DNA of 42,304 nucleotides, taken from Ascidiaceihabitans sp. (GTDB taxonomy: Bacteria; Pseudomonadota; Alphaproteobacteria; Rhodobacterales; Rhodobacteraceae). The stretch covers positions 1-42,304 of the forward strand of contig JAQXDI010000018.1 in assembly GCA_029251465.1 (NCBI GenBank), in the 5' to 3' direction. The stretch's first letter is position 1, and the number at the start of each line of letters is the position of its first letter. The notes under the pieces were generated by a model. That model was not told the DNA's origin and searched no databases. It saw only the letters and a list, made by a program, of their open reading frames with translations. This document shows positions 35,765 to 42,304 of this stretch, in pieces. Made by a program: the position numbers and the translations under genes.

Positions 35765-37228
35765 ATGACAAAAATAATGACACCCGAAACTGGGGCTTCC
35801 AAAAAATTTGATAACGCAGAGGCGGCGGTAGATCGGCTGGAAACACTGTATGTCCAAGCCACAGAGTTCTTGTGCAAGCATTTTTCAGGGGCGCTGATCA
35901 ACGGCGCACCGGCGGCGCGCATTCGCGCATTTTACCCCGAAGTCCGCATCACCACGACCAGCTTTGCCCAGATCGATACGCGTCTATCTTATGGCCATGT
36001 ATCGATGCCCGGCACCTACGCCGCAACGATTACGCGACCGGACTTATTTCGCAATTATCTGGTGCAACAGCTGTGCTTGCTGCTTGAAAACCACGACACG
36101 ACCGTGACAATCGGGCCATCCGATACCCCGATTCCAGTGCATTTTGCCGTGGCCAATGATACATCCATTACCGTCCCCCATGACGGCGCTGCTGATTTCA
36201 CATTGCGCGACTTTTTTGATGTGCCGGATCTGAGCACCACAAACGACGACATTGTAAACGGGACGTATGTGTCGCCTGATGACACTGGCCCATTGGCGCC
36301 ATTCACCGCCCAGCGCGTCGACTATTCGTTGGCCCGCTTGTCGCACTACACCGCGACCGATCCATCGCATTTTCAAAACCACGTTCTGTTCACAAACTAC
36401 CAGTTCTACGTGTCCGAATTTGAATCCTACGCCCGTGCGCAACTTGATGATCCCGACAGCGGCTACACCGCATTTGTGTCCACCGGGAACGAGGAAATCA
36501 CATCGGGCGATCAGACGCTCCCAGGCTCTGACAAAGTACCGCAAATGCCAACCTATCACCTGAAACGGGCGGACGGGTCTGGCATCACTTTGGTCAACAT
36601 CGGGGTCGGGCCGTCAAACGCCAAAACCGCCACCGATCACATCGCTGTTCTGCGTCCGCATGCTTGGCTGATGGTCGGGCACTGTGCGGGGCTGCGCAAC
36701 ACGCAAGCGCTGGGTGATTTTGTGCTGGCCCACGCGTATCTGCGCGAAGATCACGTATTGGATGACGACCTGCCGGTTTGGATTCCGATCCCCGCACTCG
36801 CTGAAATCCAGATCGCGCTGGAAACCGCCGTGGCCCAAGTGACCAAGTTAGAAGGGTACGAACTAAAGCGGATCATGCGGACAGGCACAGTCGCAACAAT
36901 CGACAATCGAAACTGGGAACTGCGCGATCAATCCGGGCCTGTTCAGCGGCTATCACAATCGCGCGCGGTCGCCTTGGATATGGAAAGCGCAACGATTGCC
37001 GCCAACGGTTACCGGTTCCGTGTGCCTTACGGAACGCTGCTGTGTGTCTCTGACAAGCCGCTCCATGGGGAACTCAAACTGCCCGGAATGGCCTCGGATT
37101 TCTATAAAACCCAAGTCGCAAATCACCTGATGATCGGAATTCGCGCGATGGAGCACCTGCGGGAAATGCCGCTGGAACGCATTCAAAGTCGCAAATTACG
37201 CTCGTTTGAAGAGACTGCGTTCCTGTAA
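35765..37228 (+). CDS. amn: AMP nucleosidase
   Basis: Amn splits AMP into adenine and ribose 5-phosphate. The 487-residue product has an N-terminal regulatory region and a C-terminal nucleosidase domain with NIGVGPSNAKTATDHIAVL, AWLMVGHCAGLR and MESATIAANGY, where the glutamate of DMESAT is the expected catalytic-pocket residue. Length matches the 484-residue E. coli enzyme. It starts 21 bases after ade; a second in-frame ATG at 35777 is an alternative. Confidence 0.94.
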   Translation: MTKIMTPETGASKKFDNAEAAVDRLETLYVQATEFLCKHFSGALINGAPAARIRAFYPEVRITTTSFAQIDTRLSYGHVSMPGTYAATITRPDLFRNYLVQQLCLLLENHDTTVTIGPSDTPIPVHFAVANDTSITVPHDGAADFTLRDFFDVPDLSTTNDDIVNGTYVSPDDTGPLAPFTAQRVDYSLARLSHYTATDPSHFQNHVLFTNYQFYVSEFESYARAQLDDPDSGYTAFVSTGNEEITSGDQTLPGSDKVPQMPTYHLKRADGSGITLVNIGVGPSNAKTATDHIAVLRPHAWLMVGHCAGLRNTQALGDFVLAHAYLREDHVLDDDLPVWIPIPALAEIQIALETAVAQVTKLEGYELKRIMRTGTVATIDNRNWELRDQSGPVQRLSQSRAVALDMESATIAANGYRFRVPYGTLLCVSDKPLHGELKLPGMASDFYKTQVANHLMIGIRAMEHLREMPLERIQSRKLRSFEETAFL

Positions 37229-37255
37229 GTTGCCCGTGACGCCGCGAAAAACGAT

Positions 37256-37271
37256 AAAAATACGTATTTTT
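37256..37271. repeat. Perfect AT-rich palindrome upstream of the HU gene
   Basis: AAAAATACGTATTTTT is a perfect 16-base palindrome 28 bases past the amn stop and about 100 bases before the HU start. It could be a regulator site or part of a weak terminator; TGGGATTTTTT follows on the plus strand. Confidence 0.45.
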
Positions 37272-37292
37272 GGGATTTTTTGCCCCACTATT

Positions 37293-37312
37293 TGTTGTGT
37301 TCATCCACAACA
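37293..37312. promoter_or_regulatory. Inverted repeat in the HU leader or promoter region
   Basis: TGTTGTG (37293-37299) and CACAACA (37306-37312) form a perfect 7-base dyad with a six-base spacer, 56 bases before the HU start codon. It is a candidate operator; no exact promoter was identified. Confidence 0.4.
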
Positions 37313-37367
37313 TTCCGTTACATTCCACGAATGAGGCCCAACATTCGGGCGGACGAAGGAGACCATA

Positions 37368-37655
37368 ATGGCAAAACCGATGACCAAAACCCAACTCGTC
37401 GCCGCATTGGCAGAAGATATGGGCGCAGACAAAAAAGCAGCAGGCGCAGCACTCGACGCAGTGTGCAACCTGATCACACGTGAAGTATCTGGCGGCGGTG
37501 CCGTTACTCTTCCAGGCGTTGGCAAAATCTACTGCCGCGAACGTCCAGAGCGTATGGTTCGTAACCCTGCGACAGGCGAACAGTTCAAAAAAGACGCGGA
37601 CAAAGTTGTCAAAATGACAATTGCGAAAGCTCTGAAAGACAGCGTGAACGGCTAA
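37368..37655 (+). CDS. hup: HU-family DNA-binding protein
   Basis: The 95-residue product has the HU/IHF fold: N-terminal KTQLVAALAEDMGADKKAAGAALDAV, the beta-arm region around GVGKIYCRERPERMVRNPATGEQ, where the RNPATGE signature sits on the DNA-binding arm, and C-terminal ALKDSVN. A GGAG ribosome binding site precedes it. It is single-gene and ends in a strong terminator. A symbol of hup is generic; the subtype is not decided. Confidence 0.92.
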   Translation: MAKPMTKTQLVAALAEDMGADKKAAGAALDAVCNLITREVSGGGAVTLPGVGKIYCRERPERMVRNPATGEQFKKDADKVVKMTIAKALKDSVNG

Positions 37656-37677
37656 TTTAGCCCACCACCAGTTTTCG

Positions 37678-37711
37678 AAAGGGTCACTCTGAAAGGGGTG
37701 GCCCTTTTTTC
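37678..37711 (+). terminator. Rho-independent terminator of the HU gene
   Basis: AAAGGGTCAC (37678-37687) pairs with GTGGCCCTTT (37698-37707), with one G-U pair, and is followed by a T run. It lies 23 bases past the stop codon. Confidence 0.88.
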
Positions 37712-37800
37712 TTGGCCGGATCGGAGATCGCGCACCATTGCACCTAGATCAGTTTTGGGAAACTGTGCGCTCAATCACATCCTCACAGAAAGCCCACCAG

Positions 37801-38670
37801 ATGGATATCCGCGCAATTGCTATGGGGCTTCTGTTTGCCTTCATCTGGTCCTCTGCTTTTTCCTCGGCCCGCATCATTGTCGCGGATGCGCCGCCGCTTG
37901 CCTCGCTTGCGATGCGGTTCCTTTTGTCTGGTATCATCGGGGTGATTATCGCGCGCGCGTTGGGTCAAACATGGGCCCTAAGCCGCGAGCAATGGCGCGC
38001 AACTTTGATCTTTGGGCTCTGCCAAAACGCGATCTATCTGGGTCTGAATTTTGTGGCGATGCAGACGATCCAAGCCTCGCTTACATCAATCATCGCATCC
38101 ACCATGCCGCTGATGGTTGCGCTGGCCAGCTGGATCATTTTCCGCGACCGTTTGCCGAAATTGGGCGTGTTGGGATTGGCGTTCGGGATCGCGGGCGTGG
38201 TGATCATCATGTCGGCACGGATCGAGGCAGGCGTCGATTTGCGCGGCGTCGCATTGTGCTTGATCGGAGCCGTCGCGTTGACAGTCGCGACGCTGTCGAT
38301 GCGCGGCGCGTCGTCTGGCGGAAATCTGTTGATGGTTGTGGGTCTGCAAATGTTGGTGGGCTCTGCGATCCTTGGCGTTGCCTCGGGCGTGACTGAAACG
38401 CTGGTGGTGAACGTCACCCCCGAACTGATCGCGGCCTTTGTCTATACCACGCTTGCGCCCGGGCTTTTGGCCACGTGGATCTGGTTCAAACTGGTCGAAC
38501 GTATCGGTGCAGTTCGGGCCGCCACCTTTCACTTTTTGAACCCGTTCTTTGGCGTCGCCATTGCCGCACTGCTGCTGGGTGAACGCCTCGGTGTGCGCGA
38601 TGTGATCGGCGTGTTGATCATCACCGTCGGTATTCTTGCAGTACAACTGTCACGGCAAACAAAAACCTGA
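37801..38670 (+). CDS. DMT-superfamily transporter (two EamA domains)
   Basis: The 289-residue protein begins MDIRAIAMGLLFAFIWSSAFSSARII and has about ten hydrophobic segments in two EamA repeats, the second ending AATFHFLNPFFGVAIAALLLGERL. I start at the ATG 37801 because the in-frame extension to 37738 uses a TTG and has no family support. It is unrelated in detail to the DMT transporter near aroC. Substrate unknown. Confidence 0.88.
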   Translation: MDIRAIAMGLLFAFIWSSAFSSARIIVADAPPLASLAMRFLLSGIIGVIIARALGQTWALSREQWRATLIFGLCQNAIYLGLNFVAMQTIQASLTSIIASTMPLMVALASWIIFRDRLPKLGVLGLAFGIAGVVIIMSARIEAGVDLRGVALCLIGAVALTVATLSMRGASSGGNLLMVVGLQMLVGSAILGVASGVTETLVVNVTPELIAAFVYTTLAPGLLATWIWFKLVERIGAVRAATFHFLNPFFGVAIAALLLGERLGVRDVIGVLIITVGILAVQLSRQTKT

Positions 38671-38752
38671 CCACATAACCATCCCGAGCCTTATCAGAGC
38701 CACAAATGCAAAGTACTGTCTGGCCAAATTACGTGTTTTCCGGAGCCTATAG

Positions 38753-39166
38753 ATGAACCGTCGTGCTTTTTTTATGATGACTGCCGCCAGCGCGATTGCC
38801 GGCATCGCACTGCCCCACATGGCGCAGGCCTACACCTCGATCACATTCTCGCCCCAAGAATGGGATCGCATCCGCAAAACCGATCAAACCGTGATCCTGA
38901 ATTGGCGCGCCAGTTGGTCGCTGACCTGTCAGATCAAACTGGAACTGATCGCCAAGCTGATCGGTGAAAACCCCGCCTATTCCGACCTGACCTTTGTCGA
39001 CATCAACTGGGACACGTTCGGGCAATCGATCATGACCAACCGGATGAAGGTCACGCGCCGCTCAACCCTTGTTGTGATGAAAAACGGGCGCGAAATCACG
39101 CGGATCGAAAACGAACCATTTGAGCGCAAAGTCCGTGCTTTGCTCGATGCCGCTCTGGCCGCCTGA
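38753..39166 (+). CDS. Secreted thioredoxin-fold protein with a one-cysteine active site
   Basis: The 137-residue product starts MNRRAFF and has a signal sequence (cleavage near AQA, residue 26, possibly Tat-type). The mature part follows the thioredoxin layout: a strand ILNWRASWSLTC, helix, a second strand FVDINWD, then VTRRSTLVVMKNGREITRIENEP with the strand and turn of the fold. The redox site normally W-C-x-x-C reads W-S-L-T-C, so only the second Cys remains. It may be an inactive or chaperone-like thioredoxin-fold protein. Confidence 0.75.
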   Translation: MNRRAFFMMTAASAIAGIALPHMAQAYTSITFSPQEWDRIRKTDQTVILNWRASWSLTCQIKLELIAKLIGENPAYSDLTFVDINWDTFGQSIMTNRMKVTRRSTLVVMKNGREITRIENEPFERKVRALLDAALAA

Positions 39167-39207
39167 ACGACACCCTTGAACACAATTTTCCAAGCGAGAC
39201 CCTTGCC

Positions 39208-40458
39208 ATGAAATTCCTGTTTGTTCACCAAAACATGCCCGGCCAATATCGCGAGCTTGTGCAATGGCTTGGGGACAGCGGTGACCATGACATTGTGTTT
39301 TTAACGCAGCGCAAAAATCCGCCCAAATTCAAAGGCGTGCGCGAGGTGATCTACAAGCCGCACAACCGCGCAAAAGATGACGCTTATGGCTTGGTCAAAA
39401 CATGGGAAAACGCCGCCGGCTCAGGCTTTGGTGCGGCAATGGCAGCAAAACAGTTGCGCGATGGCGGCTGGACGCCAGACATTATCATCGGCCACGTCGG
39501 CTGGGGTGAATTGACCTTTATCAAGGAAATCTACCCTGACGTGCCCGTCATCGGCTTTTTCGAATACTACTATTCCGTCAAAGGTGGACCGGTTGGCTTT
39601 GATCCCGAAAGCCCAGTGTCGGAACATTCGCCCTACCTGATGGCCGCGCACAACACCGTGCCGTTGGTGAATATCGAGGTCGTCGACCAAGCGCATTTCC
39701 CGACCTACTGGCAGCGCGATCGTTTCCCCAAAACCTTCCATGATCGTGGCTATGTTTGTCACGACGGAATTCGCACAGAACAGATGCTGCCGAACGCTGA
39801 TGTGACGCTGGAACTTGGGCGATTGGAAAAACCGATCACACGCCAGGACGAGGTCGTGACCTACATGGCCCGCAACCTTGAAACCACGCGTGGCTTTCAT
39901 CAATTCATGCGCGCGCTGCCGACGCTCCAAGCGAAACGGCCCAACGCCCGCGTGCTGGTGATCGGCGGCAATGACACGTCTTATGGCGGCAAATCCAAAC
40001 ACAAAGGAGGGCTGCGCGGCCAAATGGAGGCCGAGGTCGGTGACAGCGTAAATTGGGACATGGTGCATTTTCTGGGGCAAGTTCCCTACGAGGATTACCA
40101 AAAAATTATCCAGATCAGCCGCTGCCATATTTACCTGACAATGCCCTTTGTCATGAGCTGGTCTTTGCTAGAATCCATGTCGATGCAGGCCACAATTGTC
40201 GCGAGCGATGTGGCGCCTGTGCGCGAGGCAATCACCCATGGGGAAACCGGTCTGCTCGTTGATTTCTTCGATCCCGAAGCGCTGGCCAATCAAGTGGCAG
40301 AAGTTTGCGCCGAACCAGAAAAATTCGCGCATATCGGGCCAAACGCACGCAAACATGTGGTCGAAACCTATGACTTCTTGACGGTGTGTTTGCCCGAACA
40401 TTTGCGCCAGATCAACGCGCTTGTACCATCTGACAAGCGGATCGAAATTCCCGCCTAG
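39208..40458 (+). CDS. Glycosyltransferase family 4 (GT-B fold)
   Basis: The 416-residue product has the N-terminal KFLFVHQNMPGQYREL loop and the C-terminal donor site around VPYEDYQKIIQISRCHIYLTMPFVMSWSLLESMSMQATIVASDVAPVREAITHGETGLLVDFFDPEALA, where a Glu in SLLE and the EAITHGETG segment are the usual GT4 signature. Its neighbours are a lysozyme remnant and a polysaccharide-export remnant, suggesting a decayed surface-polysaccharide region. Sugar donor unknown. Confidence 0.9.
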   Translation: MKFLFVHQNMPGQYRELVQWLGDSGDHDIVFLTQRKNPPKFKGVREVIYKPHNRAKDDAYGLVKTWENAAGSGFGAAMAAKQLRDGGWTPDIIIGHVGWGELTFIKEIYPDVPVIGFFEYYYSVKGGPVGFDPESPVSEHSPYLMAAHNTVPLVNIEVVDQAHFPTYWQRDRFPKTFHDRGYVCHDGIRTEQMLPNADVTLELGRLEKPITRQDEVVTYMARNLETTRGFHQFMRALPTLQAKRPNARVLVIGGNDTSYGGKSKHKGGLRGQMEAEVGDSVNWDMVHFLGQVPYEDYQKIIQISRCHIYLTMPFVMSWSLLESMSMQATIVASDVAPVREAITHGETGLLVDFFDPEALANQVAEVCAEPEKFAHIGPNARKHVVETYDFLTVCLPEHLRQINALVPSDKRIEIPA

Positions 40459-40484
40459 ATCGTACCTTAGCCCTTGCCAGATCA

Positions 40485-40496
40485 CCCCACGTGGGG
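40485..40496. repeat. Palindrome between glycosyltransferase and GH25 remnant
   Basis: CCCCACGTGGGG is a perfect 12-base palindrome in the 75-base gap. No T run follows on either strand. Role unknown. Confidence 0.4.
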
Positions 40497-40533
40497 CTTA
40501 ATCAACCTGTATTAGAAAATTCAGGAGGCAATT

Positions 40534-41148
40534 ATGGCCATTCCCCACCCTACGGGTGTCGATGTTTCGCATTTTCAAGGCACTGTAGATTTCGCCAAAC
40601 TTAAATCCGGCGGACAAAGTTTTGTAAGTATCAAAGCGACCCAAGGCACGCATTATTCATCTGCCAGCTACTACACCGACAACATTGATAAAGCCCGCAA
40701 AGCCGGCCTGATTTCAGGCGGGTATCACTTTTACAGCGGCACTTTGGATGGTGCCGACTAAGCCAACTATTTCTTGGAAATCGCAAAGCCGCAAAAGGGC
40801 GATTTGCTGCCAATGCTCGATCTCGAAGGTGACGGCGGTGCCAGTCCGGAACAAGTTGCTTCGGGCGCTTTGGCTTGGGTCGACACGGTCGAAAAGGCCA
40901 CCGGCCGCAAACCGTTTCTGTACACGACTGCCAGTTTTTTCGCGAAAATCGGCAACCCAAAGGGCTTTGAAGAGTGCCCGTTGTGGGTCGCTGAATACGG
41001 CGTCACAAAACCAAAACTACCTGCTGCGTGGACGCTGTATACGATCTGGCAATACAGTCAAAACGGCTCCGTTTCGGGCGTCACGGGCGATGTCGACATG
41101 GATAATTTCAACGGCTCTGCCGACACGTTGGAAAAATTCCGCCTGTAA
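40534..41148 (+). pseudogene. GH25 lysozyme-family gene interrupted by an in-frame TAA
   Basis: Two stretches, 40534-40761 and 40774-41148, share one frame and are separated only by a TAA at 40759-40761 (codon 76). Read through, the 204-codon product has the GH25 motifs: GVDVSHFQGTVDF with the N-terminal Asp, GGYHFYSG, the catalytic LDLEG segment (PMLDLEGDGG) after the stop, and YTIWQYS near the C-terminus. The SIKATQG stretch carries Gln where ATEG is usual. AGGAGG precedes the ATG. The protein has no signal peptide in view. The stop leaves the catalytic Asp/Glu pair untranslated, so the gene is probably inactive. Confidence 0.87.
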
Positions 41149-41154
41149 GAAAAC

Positions 41155-41179
41155 GACCCCTCCAAAATTAGGAGGGGTC
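41155..41179 (-). terminator. Terminator of the polysaccharide-export gene
   Basis: GACCCCTCC (41155-41163) and GGAGGGGTC (41171-41179) form a perfect 9-base-pair stem with a seven-base loop, followed on the minus strand by GTTTTCTT. It lies just past the stop of the minus-strand export gene and converges on the GH25 remnant. Confidence 0.83.
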
Positions 41180-41185
41180 AAATGC

Positions 41186-42211
41186 TTAGTCACTTACTGC
41201 GCTTGCGATCCCAAAGGCAGACCCAACCAGCCCCAGAATAGTACGCGCGTTGTTGATCGGGCTTTCTGTGATCAGCACCAGATCTTCGTTCATGACCTGA
41301 AAATTGCGGGCTGAAAACAAGCCGTCCGACGAGGTCAGATCGATGGTGAACACCACACGTTGCTGCCGCGGCCCACGCACGCCCGGGCGCACTGCCGAAT
41401 TGGGGTATTCGCGTAAGATCAAGATGCCCTGCGGATCACCGCGTGAATCATTCACACCGCCCACAATCGACATCGCATCAAGGGCCGAAACGTCGGCCTT
41501 TGTAAACGGATGCAGCGCCTCTGTGCCCGCAGCCCCAAGGGACAAGAAATAGCGTTCGTCTTCTTCGATATAGACCTTGTCGCCACCGCGCAGACGGGTG
41601 TCCGAACGCGGGTTGTCATACAAGTGCTCGATCGAGGTGCCGTAGATGTCATGGCCGCGCACCAGACGGATTTGCGGATTGCTGAAAGAACTCGAAACTC
41701 CACCACCGGCCGCAATCAAACTAAGAACCGAATAACCCGTGCCTTGCATCGGAAAGTTACCGGGTGTGTTCACACCACCGACCAAATCAACCGAATTGCC
41801 ACGTCCTTGCTCCATTGTCAGCTGGACTTGCGCAGATGGCGAAACCGCCTCGAGCGAACGTTGGATTGTGGCGCGCGCAGCATCGGTCGAACGACCGGAA
41901 ACGTTGACCTTGCCAACGTAGGGCACAAAGATCGTGCCGTTCGGCGTTACGACCAATCCGGGCAACTCCGCAGCTTGCTGACCAACGCCCGTCAAAAGCG
42001 AGTTATCTTCGCTGTCCCAGATGCGTAAATTGATCGTGTCGCCGGGCTGGATGACGTTGGTTGTCGAACCGTGAGAATGCCCTATCCAACCATAATTGCG
42101 TGTTCCGAATGTTGGCCAATCTTTAAGACTAGGCAAAAAAGCACGGGTGACCGGGTAAATCGCAAAGTCTGCTTTGGGGTCATCAGCCGCTTCTCTAATT
42201 GGGTGTTTGGG
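41186..42211 (-). pseudogene. Wza-like polysaccharide export protein lacking its 5' end
   Basis: The frame opens on the minus strand just left of an in-frame TGA (42212-42214) and stays open to 41186. Its first residues (…REAADDPKADFAIYPVTRAF) resemble the portion that follows the lipoprotein signal in Roseobacter export proteins, and then come the polysaccharide-export domain (QPGDTINLRIWDS) and SLBB-like parts (VDLVGGVNTPGNFPM, then RYFLSLGAAGTEALHPFTK). The only start-like codon is a TTG at 42136 with no ribosome binding site. The lipoprotein signal and its lipid Cys are missing, so the protein cannot reach the outer membrane as usual. The change is probably a deletion or frameshift upstream. 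Confidence 0.75.
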
Positions 42212-42214
42212 TCA

Positions 42215-42304
42215 AGCTCGTTTTCCTTTTTCTTTTGGGTCATTGTCACTCATCCGGGTCACGCTTCTCTTCGCAGTCTGGTTGATGCCGTGATGGCACC
42301 GCTG
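42215..42304. other. Unassigned right edge
   Basis: The last 90 bases hold no gene I can support. A minus-strand ATG followed by a Lys-rich stretch (MTQKKKENEL) opens a frame that runs out of phase with the export gene and could be a remnant or chance. The motif GGGTCA recurs several times between 42178 and 42260 without forming an array. Confidence 0.4.

Noticed and set aside
42178..42260. GGGTCA repeats near the right edge resembling the IS terminus at the left edge
   Set aside because: The repeats are only six bases, irregularly spaced and on composition grounds easily chance; no IS end structure follows.
1..42304. CRISPR array, prophage or integrative element
   Set aside because: No regularly spaced direct repeats, cas genes, integrase or phage structural genes are present; the only mobile DNA is the IS end at the left edge.

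Overview
This window is a piece of an alphaproteobacterial chromosome, almost certainly from the Rhodobacteraceae (Roseobacter group). The evidence is the petABC cytochrome bc1 operon, a PetP/PetR-type MarR plus OmpR regulator pair, a type II lumazine synthase under an FMN riboswitch, the xseB-ispA-dxs block, an alphaproteobacterial TPP riboswitch on thiBPQ, and moderate-to-high GC with Roseobacter-like protein sequences. The genus cannot be fixed from the sequence alone. An IS insertion plus several broken genes suggest a lineage with active transposition and gene decay.

Layout. Positions 1-1500 hold the end of an IS5-like element inserted into a flotillin (yqiK-like) gene, preceded by an intact yqiJ-like membrane gene. 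Positions 1502-2117 hold an orphan 'mobile mystery protein A' regulator and tRNA-Lys. Positions 2214-4701 hold dapF-mtaB and a VOC protein. Positions 4783-7560 hold petABC (minus strand) with a clear terminator. Positions 7940-9665 hold a Nudix hydrolase, a GST and a PaiB-like FMN-binding protein. Positions 9732-13812 hold the FMN riboswitch with ribH2, then thiBPQ behind a TPP riboswitch whose 3' hairpin masks the thiB ribosome binding site. Positions 13813-18205 hold aroC, a DMT exporter, a cyclase-family gene broken by an in-frame TAA, an NTF2-like protein and ilvE. Positions 18365-23871 hold petP-petR, a small unknown gene, an HDAC-family deacetylase, xseB, ispA and dxs, all tightly packed.

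Positions 23875-26299 hold a bacterial voltage-gated sodium channel, an SDR protein and a methyltransferase. Positions 26296-31995 are the most distinctive accessory unit: a five-gene minus-strand operon (class II aldolase-like protein, membrane di-iron hydroxylase, acyl-CoA dehydrogenase, ADP-forming acyl-CoA ligase, CaiD-like hydratase) divergent from a LysR regulator. Positions 32956-37655 hold a VOC protein, an ArsC-like protein, the purine-salvage pair ade-amn, and HU. Positions 37801-42304 hold a second DMT transporter, a thioredoxin-like protein lacking one CxxC cysteine, a glycosyltransferase, a GH25 lysozyme gene broken by an in-frame TAA, and a polysaccharide-export gene that has lost its 5' end.

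The window therefore mixes housekeeping operons (respiration, lysine/peptidoglycan, aromatic, isoprenoid, thiamine and riboflavin metabolism) with small catabolic units, and has four damaged genes. The best candidates for something undescribed are the LysR-controlled CoA/di-iron operon and the DapF variant lacking the expected second catalytic cysteine. All functional calls were made by reading motifs and remembered family features; no database search was run.
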